From: F0422 sp003992255
GTDB taxonomy: Bacteria > Bacillota > Negativicutes > Veillonellales > Veillonellaceae
Direction: 5' to 3'
DNA length: 64,000 bases
NCBI RefSeq assembly: GCF_003992255.1
Contig: NZ_RQVA01000004.1
Span: 62,001 to 126,000, forward strand
Part shown: positions 36,229 through 43,598 of the stretch, in pieces
How the letters are laid out: each line of letters begins with the position of its first letter
Numbering within the stretch: position 1 is the first letter of the stretch
The notes under the pieces: model-generated
What the model was told of the DNA's origin: nothing
What the model saw: the letters and a program-made list of their open reading frames with translations, nothing else
Database searches by the model: none
Translations under genes and position numbers: made by a program

Positions 36229-36287
36229 CGCAACTCTCATCCCTCAGCAAACGCGAAATTGCGCACAGAACTGTTAGTCTAGTTGCG
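36229..36287 (-). promoter_or_regulatory. structured leader of rpsB (possible autoregulatory site)
   Basis: In the roughly 100-nt leader, CGCAACT (36281-36287 region, minus strand) pairs with AGTTGCG (36229-36235). The pair encloses a GC-rich inner hairpin, and T6 lies four bases after the stem, just before the ribosome binding site. S2 operons are often feedback-controlled through such leaders; here this is inference. Confidence 0.45.
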
Positions 36288-36306
36288 TGTGTATTCATAC
36301 TTGGTT

Positions 36307-36336
36307 AGTATAGCATAAAATGTGGGGTGAAAGCAA
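36307..36336 (-). promoter_or_regulatory. promoter of rpsB-tsf
   Basis: On the minus strand TTGCTT (36331-36336) and TATACT (36307-36312) are 18 bp apart, placing the start near 36300. Confidence 0.6.
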
Positions 36337-36423
36337 GCATAAAATAGCCAACTCTTGTCCATTATCCAAACATCAAGCACTCATTAGGGACATATTTAAC
36401 ATCAATTTATAGGATACACGAAA

Positions 36424-36455
36424 AATACCCAATCTAAAAACTTAGATTAGGTATT
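36424..36455 (-). terminator. terminator of the small secreted protein gene
   Basis: A 14-bp stem with one wobble (36424-36437 and 36442-36455), 4-nt loop, then a T5 run on the minus strand, about 50 bp after the gene. Confidence 0.8.
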
Positions 36456-36507
36456 CTATAGTCGTGTCCCATGAAGTTATAGATCATAGGAATACATCCC
36501 TTTAGTA

Positions 36508-36825
36508 TTATTCTGTAATTTGTACTGGCACAACAGTAGTTGATTGTTTTGTTATTACATTGCCTACTCGTTTCGGTACCACATTGTTTTCTTGTGCTCG
36601 GTACACTGATTGATTCACTTGCGCCGGTACTACCGTCGTTGTGTGTTTGAACTCTGTATTGCCTGTGCGTTTGGGTACTACTGTATCACTTTGTGCTGCT
36701 TGTGTAGATACTTTCACAGTCGATTCTAATCCTGTGTGTTGTACGCGAGCTTGAGACCAAACGGCGCCCATTACACTAGATGTACTAATAATTGCCACTA
36801 ATATTGCCATAATAAATTGTTTCAT
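36508..36825 (-). CDS. small secreted protein with VVPKR-GN repeats, 105 aa
   Basis: I do not recognise a family. Residues 1-21 form a signal peptide (MKQFIMAILVAIISTSSVMG). The mature part contains two imperfect units of about 30 residues, each with VVPKR-T/V-GN followed by a Thr-rich stretch and a TTVVP-x-Q close. It has no Cys and is rich in Val, Thr and Gln, so it would be an exported, possibly surface or periplasmic protein. The ATG at 36825 follows AAGGAG; an earlier frame start is rejected. It has its own terminator and stands alone. The gap 36826-37189 upstream holds no gene I can support. Confidence 0.75.
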   Translation of the reverse strand: MKQFIMAILVAIISTSSVMGAVWSQARVQHTGLESTVKVSTQAAQSDTVVPKRTGNTEFKHTTTVVPAQVNQSVYRAQENNVVPKRVGNVITKQSTTVVPVQITE

Positions 36826-37189
36826 TGTATTCTCCTTGTATAACTTATATATCTTAAATTCTATCACTCAATCTATATCTATATCCTTCGATATGCTTAT
36901 ATGGTAACATAGGTCTAAAGATACTACAAGGGAATTTATAAACCATAATCATTCTTTTTTACGATAGACATATTGCAATTATGATATAGTTCTATGCCAC
37001 TTTGAAATAATGATTCAGTTTAGCAAATTTCATTATAACAGTTTCCATTGTTTCATCATACACCTCATACAGCCACTCTCCTCAAATGTTACTCTCATAT
37101 ATACGCACTAGTTGCATTATACACAAACATATTTACTATCTAAATAATACATCAATCACATTAACTTAATCAATTCGCCTATACAACAA

Positions 37190-37220
37190 AACAACCAACT
37201 CTCTACAAGAGTTGGTTGTT
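37190..37220 (-). terminator. terminator of thiC
   Basis: Perfect 13-bp stem (37190-37202 and 37208-37220), followed by TTTTG on the minus strand just after the thiC stop. Confidence 0.85.
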
Positions 37221-37232
37221 TCTTTTCCTCAT

Positions 37233-38537
37233 TTATAATATATCAATTTTCTCTCCCTCTAAGGCTTTATTAATGCTCCGTACGGCACAGAATTTACCGC
37301 ACATACTGCAGGCTTCTTTATGTCCTTCTTCTGGAGCACGACTTTCACGGATACGACGTGCTTTTTCTGGGTCTAATGCCACTGCATATTGCGCTTCCCA
37401 ATCAAGTTTTTGACGTGCTTCCGCCATTCGATCATCACGTTCTCTCGCATTCGGAATCCCTTTAGCAATATCTGCTGCATGAGCTGCAATTTTGAAAGCC
37501 ATAATTCCTTCTTTCACATCGTTTTCATCAGGTAAAGCCAAATGTTCTGCTGGTGTCACATAACAGAGGAACGCAGCTCCATGCATTGCTGCCACAGCAC
37601 CACCGATGGCTGCCGTAATATGGTCGTAACCTGGTGCAATATCTGTCACCAATGGGCCTAATACATAAAATGGAGCTCCATCACAAATTGTTTGTTGTAC
37701 TTCCATATTAGCTTGTACCTGATTCAATGGCACATGACCTGGACCTTCTACCAAGACTTGTACACCACGTTCACGAGCTCTTTTTGTTAATTCCCCAAGA
37801 CGAACAAGTTCTTCGATTTGACAAATATCTGTAGCATCCGCCAAACAACCAGGACGGCATGCATCGCCAAGGGAAATAGTCATATCATATTCTGCACAGA
37901 TTTCTAAGATTTCATCGTAGTATTCATAGAATGGGTTTTCTTGCCCTGTCATAGACATCCAAGCAAATACTAAACTGCCACCACGGCTGACAATATTTAA
38001 TTTACGTTTATGACGCTTAATCTGTTCCACAGTATGCTGCGTAATCCCACAGTGTAATGTTACAAAGTCTACCCCATCTTCTGCATGCAGGCGAATCGTA
38101 GAAATAAAATCCTCTGCTGTCAATTCGCCTAAATCTTTTTGATGGTGAATCACACTATCGTAAATAGGAACTGTGCCGATCATAACAGGACATTCTTTCG
38201 TCAACAATCGACGAAAGATACGTGTATCACCATGAGTAGATAAATCCATAATAGATTCAGCCCCTAAGGCTACCGCATGATTCACTTTTTTCATTTCTTC
38301 TTCGTAATCTGTGCAGTCTTTTGATGTACCTAAATTGACATTAATTTTTGTACGTAAAGCTTGTCCTATACCCTCAGGTTGTAAAGAAGTATGATGTTTA
38401 TTACATGGTATTGTAACATGTCCCTTTGCCACCAAATCCCGTAACACTTCAACATCCATGTTTTCTTTTTTTGCCACTACTTTCATTGCATCGGTGATAA
38501 TTCCTTTTTGGGCTGCTTGCATTTGTGTGTAAAACAT
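37233..38537 (-). CDS. thiC: phosphomethylpyrimidine synthase ThiC
   Basis: This 434-aa non-canonical radical SAM enzyme converts AIR to HMP phosphate, the pyrimidine half of thiamine. Family segments include VNLGTS, EGPGHVPLNQVQ and YVLGPLVTDIAPGYDHI. The C-terminal cluster motif reads CSMCGKFC, one residue shorter than the CX2CX4C of E. coli and like the form I recall from some anaerobic Firmicutes. The ATG at 38537 follows GGAG; the longer frame covers the leader. Expression is controlled by the TPP riboswitch upstream. It is a single-gene unit here, with no other thi genes in view. Confidence 0.96.
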   Translation of the reverse strand: MFYTQMQAAQKGIITDAMKVVAKKENMDVEVLRDLVAKGHVTIPCNKHHTSLQPEGIGQALRTKINVNLGTSKDCTDYEEEMKKVNHAVALGAESIMDLSTHGDTRIFRRLLTKECPVMIGTVPIYDSVIHHQKDLGELTAEDFISTIRLHAEDGVDFVTLHCGITQHTVEQIKRHKRKLNIVSRGGSLVFAWMSMTGQENPFYEYYDEILEICAEYDMTISLGDACRPGCLADATDICQIEELVRLGELTKRARERGVQVLVEGPGHVPLNQVQANMEVQQTICDGAPFYVLGPLVTDIAPGYDHITAAIGGAVAAMHGAAFLCYVTPAEHLALPDENDVKEGIMAFKIAAHAADIAKGIPNARERDDRMAEARQKLDWEAQYAVALDPEKARRIRESRAPEEGHKEACSMCGKFCAVRSINKALEGEKIDIL

Positions 38538-38539
38538 AA

Positions 38540-38565
38540 AGGCTCCTTTCACTACAAAGGAGCCT
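38540..38565 (-). promoter_or_regulatory. hairpin covering the thiC ribosome binding site
   Basis: A perfect 10-bp stem (38540-38549 and 38556-38565) includes the AAAGGAG of thiC in its 3' half on the minus strand. It would mask the start site and sits between the leader terminator and the ATG. Confidence 0.55.
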
Positions 38566-38584
38566 ATCGGTATTTTATAAAAAA

Positions 38585-38610
38585 GGGTATCGATACATAT
38601 ATCGATACCC
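38585..38610 (-). terminator. expression-platform terminator of the thiC leader
   Basis: Perfect 11-bp stem (38585-38595 and 38600-38610) then T6 on the minus strand, directly downstream of the TPP aptamer. TPP binding should favour it. Confidence 0.8.
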
Positions 38611-38619
38611 ACATAGCTG

Positions 38620-38712
38620 TCTGCGTGCTTCCTACGCGGGCATGATCCCGATCAGGTCAAAAGGTCAGGTACTTATAGCCCTTTCTCAGCCTATCTCATA
38701 GGCTCCCTTGCA
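38620..38712 (-). promoter_or_regulatory. TPP riboswitch (THI box) of thiC
   Basis: On the minus strand the conserved aptamer blocks are present in order: GGCTGAGAAAGGG, then ACCTGATC, then CATGCCCGCGTAGGAAG. These are the pyrimidine- and pyrophosphate-sensor helices of the thiamine pyrophosphate aptamer. It lies 80-170 nt before thiC with a terminator in between, fitting feedback repression by thiamine. Confidence 0.93.
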
Positions 38713-38897
38713 ATCCTAAATTATATTGTAATCATAGTATATCATAATTATCTTATAGTGAGAATATAGAATAAATATTATTTAAAATATATACATCCTA
38801 CAATCCTAATAAGCATATTAATTAAAATTGGTCTATAGTATGACCATTTACTCATACACCACTTTCAAAAATAATATAACCTATGCAAAAATAATGA

Positions 38898-38926
38898 TTG
38901 TAATGATAATTATTATAGATTACAAT
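38898..38926 (+). promoter_or_regulatory. candidate promoter/operator of the pfl operon
   Basis: TTGTAA (38898-38903) and TACAAT (38921-38926) are 17 bp apart. They lie within a perfect 8-bp inverted repeat, ATTGTAAT (38897-38904) and ATTACAAT (38919-38926), so a dimeric regulator could cover the promoter. A small AACCC/GGGTT hairpin follows near 38933-38945. Confidence 0.45.
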
Positions 38927-38974
38927 AAAAATAACCCTATGGGTTGCGTTTTAATGTGTATTTGGAGGTATATT

Positions 38975-41104
38975 ATGCAACAAGCATGGAAAGACTTCAA
39001 TACAGGTGTATGGGATAAATCCGTGGACGTACGCGATTTTATCCAACGAAACTATGTGCCTTATGTAGGCGATGATTCTTTTCTAGTAGGTCCTACAGAA
39101 CGAACTACTAGACTTTGGCAACGGGTATTGGATTTATATGAGGAAGAACGACAAAAAGGTTCTGTCATCGATGCAGATACTGATGTAGCAACTCATATTA
39201 CGGCACATGCCCCTGGATATATTATTAAAGAAGATGAACAAATTGTAGGTCTTCAAACTGATTATCCTTTAAAACGTGCCATGTTCCCTTATGGTGGTTT
39301 ACGAACTGCTAAAAGTGCTATCGAAGAGTATGGTTACAAAATGGATCCAACTCTTGAAAGCTTCTTTAAAACTCATCGTAAGACACACAATGATGGTGTA
39401 TTTGATGTATATACACCTGAGATGAGAGCTGCTCGCTCTGCTCACATTATTACGGGCCTACCTGACGCGTATAGTCGCGGCCGAATTATCGGTGATTATC
39501 GCCGCGTAGCCTTATATGGTATTGATTATTTGATCAAAGACAAAGAAGATCAATTCAACATCACCATGGGCGATATGATGCCAGATGTCATTCGTGACCG
39601 CGAAGAAATTCGAGATCAAATCCGTTCTTTAAAAGAGTTAAAAGAAATGGCTGCGTCCTACGGATTTGACATCTCCAAACCTGCTACCGATGTAAAAGAA
39701 GCGATCCAATGGCTATACTTTGGCTATTTAGGTGCTATCAAAGAACAAAACGGTGCAGCTATGTCCATCGGACGTAACTCCACTTTCTTGGACATCTATG
39801 CAGAACGTGATTTGAAATCTGGTAAATATACAGAAGAACAAATCCAAGAAATGGTGGATCACTTTATTATGAAATTGCGCATGGTTCGTTTCGCACGTAT
39901 CCATGAATACAACAATTTATTTACAGGTGACCCTGTGTGGACAACTGAGTCTATCGGTGGTATGGGTACTGATGGACGTACATTAGTGTCTAAAACTGCA
40001 TTCCGTATTTTACATACGTTGCAAAATCTTGGTCCTGCTCCAGAGCCAAACTTGACAGTACTTTGGTCCCCTTCCCTCCCTGAAGGATTTAAAAAGTTCT
40101 GTGCGAAGCTCTCTATTGCAACATCTTCTATTCAATATGAAAATGATGAAATCATGCGCCCTAACTCTGGCGATGATTATGCGATCGCTTGCTGCGTATC
40201 TCCAATGCGTATTGGTAAAGAAATGCAATTCTTTGGTGCTCGCTGTAACTTGGCAAAAGCATTACTTTACGCAATTAATGGTGGCGTAGATGAAAAGCTG
40301 AAAAAACAAGTAGGTCCAAAATTCCGCCCTATTACTTCAGAATACCTTGACTTCGACGAAGTCATGGAACGATTTGAAGATATGACGGAATGGTTAGCTG
40401 GTGTCTATGTGAATGCCTTGAACATCATTCATTATATGCATGATAAATATGCTTATGAAAAATTGGAAATGGCATTGCATGACCGCAAAGTGACACGTTG
40501 GTTTGCTACAGGTATCGCTGGACTTTCCGTAGTAGCCGATTCTCTATCTGCTATTAAACATGCGAAAGTAAAACCAATTCGTGATGAAAATGGTATTGCT
40601 GTAGACTTTGAAATCGAAGGTGACTTCCCTAAATATGGTAATGATGATGACCGGGTAGACCAATTAGCTGCCACTGTGGTATCTGGATTTATGAATAAAA
40701 TTCGTAAACATCCTACCTATCGTCAATCTGTACCAACTATGTCACTCTTAACGATTACATCAAATGTGGTATACGGCAATGCCACTGGTGCTACACCTGA
40801 TGGACGTAAAGCGGGTATTCCATTTGCTCCAGGTGCGAACCCTATGCACGGACGCGATGAACATGGCGCAATTTCTTCCTTAGCATCCGTTGCTAAAATG
40901 CCATGGCGAGATTGTTGCGATGGTATTTCTAATACCTTCTCCATCATCCCAGATTCCCTTGGTAAATCTGGCGAGTCGATGGTAACATTAGGCGACCTAG
41001 ATTTAGACTTAGACCTAGGCAATATTGAACATGCCTTGGCAGATGGTTGCGAAAATCTAGCGTGCCGTGAACCTAATATTACAATTCCTGAAGAAAAGGA
41101 GTAA
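38975..41104 (+). CDS. pflB: pyruvate formate-lyase, large catalytic chain (split enzyme)
   Basis: This 709-aa protein matches formate C-acetyltransferase from its N-terminus through the catalytic cysteines (AIACCVSP, Cys406-407) and the GANPMHGRD region. It converts pyruvate and CoA to acetyl-CoA and formate. It lacks the C-terminal glycyl-radical segment (RVSGYA) that PflB of about 760 aa normally carries. Instead it ends in an unusual acidic tail of about 45 residues (LDLDLDLG ... EEKE). The missing domain is encoded by the next gene. The ATG at 38975 follows GGAGG; an upstream frame of 49 codons is leader sequence. Confidence 0.93.
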   Translation: MQQAWKDFNTGVWDKSVDVRDFIQRNYVPYVGDDSFLVGPTERTTRLWQRVLDLYEEERQKGSVIDADTDVATHITAHAPGYIIKEDEQIVGLQTDYPLKRAMFPYGGLRTAKSAIEEYGYKMDPTLESFFKTHRKTHNDGVFDVYTPEMRAARSAHIITGLPDAYSRGRIIGDYRRVALYGIDYLIKDKEDQFNITMGDMMPDVIRDREEIRDQIRSLKELKEMAASYGFDISKPATDVKEAIQWLYFGYLGAIKEQNGAAMSIGRNSTFLDIYAERDLKSGKYTEEQIQEMVDHFIMKLRMVRFARIHEYNNLFTGDPVWTTESIGGMGTDGRTLVSKTAFRILHTLQNLGPAPEPNLTVLWSPSLPEGFKKFCAKLSIATSSIQYENDEIMRPNSGDDYAIACCVSPMRIGKEMQFFGARCNLAKALLYAINGGVDEKLKKQVGPKFRPITSEYLDFDEVMERFEDMTEWLAGVYVNALNIIHYMHDKYAYEKLEMALHDRKVTRWFATGIAGLSVVADSLSAIKHAKVKPIRDENGIAVDFEIEGDFPKYGNDDDRVDQLAATVVSGFMNKIRKHPTYRQSVPTMSLLTITSNVVYGNATGATPDGRKAGIPFAPGANPMHGRDEHGAISSLASVAKMPWRDCCDGISNTFSIIPDSLGKSGESMVTLGDLDLDLDLGNIEHALADGCENLACREPNITIPEEKE

Positions 41105-41106
41105 CT

Positions 41107-41346
41107 ATGACAAACGAACAACAAGTAGATAATTTAGTACAGTTATTAGACGGCTACAGCAAAAAAGGTGGCCATCACTTAAACGTAAACGTATTCAATC
41201 GTGAAACATTGCTAGATGCGCAAAAACATCCAGAATTGTATCCACAATTGACAATTCGCGTTTCTGGCTATGCTGTACATTTCAACAAATTGACGAAAGC
41301 ACAACAAGACGAAGTTATTTCTCGTACTTTCCATCAATCCATGTAA
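41107..41346 (+). CDS. pyruvate formate-lyase glycyl-radical small chain
   Basis: This 79-aa protein equals the C-terminal domain of pyruvate formate-lyase. It contains GGHHLNVNVFNRETLLD, PQLTIRVSGYAVHF with the radical glycine at Gly54, and the family ending RTFHQSM. It has its own ribosome binding site (AAAGGAG) two bases after the large-chain stop and an extra N-terminal stretch of about 20 residues. This is not a simple frameshift: both chains have new ends. It resembles autonomous glycyl-radical cofactor GrcA in concept, but here the partner lacks its own radical domain, so both chains should be needed for activity. Confidence 0.9.
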   Translation: MTNEQQVDNLVQLLDGYSKKGGHHLNVNVFNRETLLDAQKHPELYPQLTIRVSGYAVHFNKLTKAQQDEVISRTFHQSM

Positions 41347-41352
41347 TCTAGT

Positions 41353-42126
41353 ATGGTAGGTCGTATTCATTCCATTGAGACTATGGGAACCGTCGATGGA
41401 CCGGGCATGCGATTTGTCCTCTTCCTTCAAGGTTGCCCATTGCGATGTGCCTATTGCCACAATCCAGACACTTGGGATCCCTCAACGTATGCCCAAGAAA
41501 TGACTGTGGCAGATGTGTGGACACAATTTGAAAGGAATCGAGACTTTTATATCACTGGTGGCATCACTGTTACTGGTGGCGAAGCATTGTTGCAACTCCC
41601 TTTTATTATCGAACTCTTTACCTTATTCAAGGAAAAGGGAATTCATACTTGTCTCGACACAAGTGGGATTTGCTACACACAAGAACAGGCTAGTGAGTAC
41701 GAAAAGCTTCTTTCCGTTACAGATTTAGTCATTCTTGATGTGAAAGAGATCGATTCCTCTATACACGAAACACTAACCGGCAAACCTAATGATGCAGTCC
41801 TAGCGTTCGCTCAATTTGTAGACGCTCATGGAACAGATTTTTGGGTGCGCCACGTGGTAGTCCCAACCATCACAGATAATCGCGATCGCTGGTATCGGCT
41901 TGGTTTCTTTCTAGGTGCCTTCAAACATTTGAAAGCCGTAGATTGTTTACCGTACCACGTCATGGGGGTGAATAAGTATGAAAGTCTTGGAATCTCCTAT
42001 CGCTTAGATGGAATTCCTCCCCTCTCAAAAGCTGACGCACAGCGTGCACTCCGCGTTGTCCTATCAGGAATTCGCGACTACCGCAGACGGTTGTGGTGTC
42101 CTATTGCAGATGCTCCACAATCGTAA
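41353..42126 (+). CDS. pflA: pyruvate formate-lyase activating enzyme
   Basis: This 257-aa radical SAM enzyme abstracts hydrogen from the PFL glycine. The cluster motif is CPLRCAYC (CX3CX2C) in LQGCPLRCAYCHNPDTW, followed by VTGGEALLQ, which binds SAM. It begins seven bases after the small-chain stop with little ribosome binding site, so translation is probably coupled. A terminator follows at 42157-42191. Confidence 0.95.
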   Translation: MVGRIHSIETMGTVDGPGMRFVLFLQGCPLRCAYCHNPDTWDPSTYAQEMTVADVWTQFERNRDFYITGGITVTGGEALLQLPFIIELFTLFKEKGIHTCLDTSGICYTQEQASEYEKLLSVTDLVILDVKEIDSSIHETLTGKPNDAVLAFAQFVDAHGTDFWVRHVVVPTITDNRDRWYRLGFFLGAFKHLKAVDCLPYHVMGVNKYESLGISYRLDGIPPLSKADAQRALRVVLSGIRDYRRRLWCPIADAPQS

Positions 42127-42156
42127 GCTCATACAAATACTTTTCTTGATTTTTAT

Positions 42157-42191
42157 AAAAGCGCACTATCCTTTGTGGATGGTGCGCTTTT
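42157..42191 (+). terminator. terminator of the pfl operon
   Basis: A 15-bp stem with one wobble (42157-42171 and 42177-42191) and a following T run. Confidence 0.88.
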
Positions 42192-42230
42192 TTCTGTTCA
42201 TATGCTGATATTCATTTCTTATGGATAGCT

Positions 42231-42259
42231 TTTACATATTAGATAAATAGTTGTATAAT
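42231..42259 (+). promoter_or_regulatory. promoter of the gltS-like gene
   Basis: TTTACA (42231-42236) and TATAAT (42254-42259) with a 17-bp spacer, followed by a leader of about 100 nt. Confidence 0.7.
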
Positions 42260-42275
42260 GAGGGAGTATTATTTC

Positions 42276-42340
42276 AGACTATCTAGCTATGATTTAAGGT
42301 TCAAGTGAATCCTATGCGCACTACTGCACCATCATAGTCT
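42276..42340 (+). promoter_or_regulatory. leader with competing hairpins before the gltS-like gene
   Basis: AGACTAT (42276-42282) can pair with ATAGTCT (42334-42340), while CTATGAT (42287-42293) can pair with ATCATAG (42331-42337). The 3' partners overlap, so only part of each can form at once. No known riboswitch was recognised. Confidence 0.35.
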
Positions 42341-42367
42341 TTTGTATCTAAAGTTAGGAGGTATTTC

Positions 42368-43549
42368 ATGGCATCGTCGTACATGCTACAATTACACCTT
42401 GGCCCTGTTGAGACGGTCATACTTTCACTCATTGCATTCTTAGTAGGTACTTTGTTACACAAGCACGTCTCTTTCCTACATCGCTGGGCGATCCCCGTGC
42501 CAGCTATCGGTGGACTTGCCGTGGCATTTCTTGTTTTTCTATTACAAGTATCTGGACTTATCTTAATTACCTTGGACAAGGCTGTTCTCGTTCCTGCTAT
42601 GGTGGCATTCTTCGCCACTATGGGGCTAGTAGCGCCCGTACAAATTTGTACATCCTCTCTAAAAGCTATCCCTCGTTATTGGGGCATGAGTACCTTACTG
42701 GTGATTATGCAAATCTGCATTGGCTTAGGACTAGCGAGTCTATTTGGATTAGACAAACACTACGCTATTTTATTAGGATCTTTATCTCTTGAAAGTAGCT
42801 ACTCTTTTGTATCTGCTTTAGGTCATGATTTAGGAAATGCCTTAAATGGTGAGACTGTAGCACATGGTATCATTGCATTCACTACCATTATCGGTGTATT
42901 CATCGGTGGTCCTATGGGACAATATTTAATCGAGAAATTCAATCGCTATGAAACAGCACCTCCTCCACCAGATTCACCAGCACCGACACCGGTTGGGATT
43001 ATCGTCAACTTATTGTTGGTTCTAATCTGTGTCAGCATAGGCATCGGCGGTTCTCACTATTTATTAGATACCTTTGGCTTGCATATTCCTACGTTCATCG
43101 TATCCATGTTATTGGCCATTGCTATCCGTAATGGTGGCGATGCCATGGGCCAAACTTTTATCAATTCCAAAGCCATTGCCTTGTTTAGCCAAATTAGTAT
43201 TACTATCTTCTTAACCACTGTGTTCATGAGCGTACCTGTGATCGCATTAAATTCTTTGACTGGACCTATGCTTGCAATTCTAGTTGTACAAGTCATTGCT
43301 ATTATCCTGTTTACACGATTTATTGTATTCCCTGTACTCTGTAAAGATTACGACGGCGTTGTCATCGGCGCTGCCCTCCTTGGCCACGGCTTAGGCATCA
43401 CACCAAACACAGTAGCAACTATCGCTACCCTCGGTGGTCGCTATAGAAAATCTGTAAAAGCTTTCTTAGTTGTTCCTATTACAGCCACAGTATTAATCAA
43501 TGTGTTTGGTATACCTATTCTACATTGGATCATGCAGTTCTATTGGTAA
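42368..43549 (+). CDS. GltS-family sodium/glutamate symporter-like protein
   Basis: This 393-aa membrane protein has about ten hydrophobic helices and the two-fold repeat of the ESS (GltS) family. The markers are IPVPAIGGLAV in the first half, and LAILVVQVIAI and GLGITPNTVATI with KAFLVVPITATVLINV in the second. GltS proteins import glutamate with sodium. The canonical GGHGTG-like stretch of E. coli GltS is replaced by ESSYSFVSALG, so the substrate may differ. TAGGAGG precedes the ATG. It is a single-gene unit between two terminators. Confidence 0.85.
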   Translation: MASSYMLQLHLGPVETVILSLIAFLVGTLLHKHVSFLHRWAIPVPAIGGLAVAFLVFLLQVSGLILITLDKAVLVPAMVAFFATMGLVAPVQICTSSLKAIPRYWGMSTLLVIMQICIGLGLASLFGLDKHYAILLGSLSLESSYSFVSALGHDLGNALNGETVAHGIIAFTTIIGVFIGGPMGQYLIEKFNRYETAPPPPDSPAPTPVGIIVNLLLVLICVSIGIGGSHYLLDTFGLHIPTFIVSMLLAIAIRNGGDAMGQTFINSKAIALFSQISITIFLTTVFMSVPVIALNSLTGPMLAILVVQVIAIILFTRFIVFPVLCKDYDGVVIGAALLGHGLGITPNTVATIATLGGRYRKSVKAFLVVPITATVLINVFGIPILHWIMQFYW

Positions 43550-43560
43550 ATATATAATAT

Positions 43561-43595
43561 AAAATCCCCAATCCATTCACTGGACTGGGGATTTT
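43561..43595. terminator. bidirectional terminator between gltS-like and gntP
   Basis: A 15-bp stem with one wobble (43561-43575 and 43581-43595) has T runs on both strands and lies between converging genes. Confidence 0.9.
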
Positions 43596-43598
43596 TTA

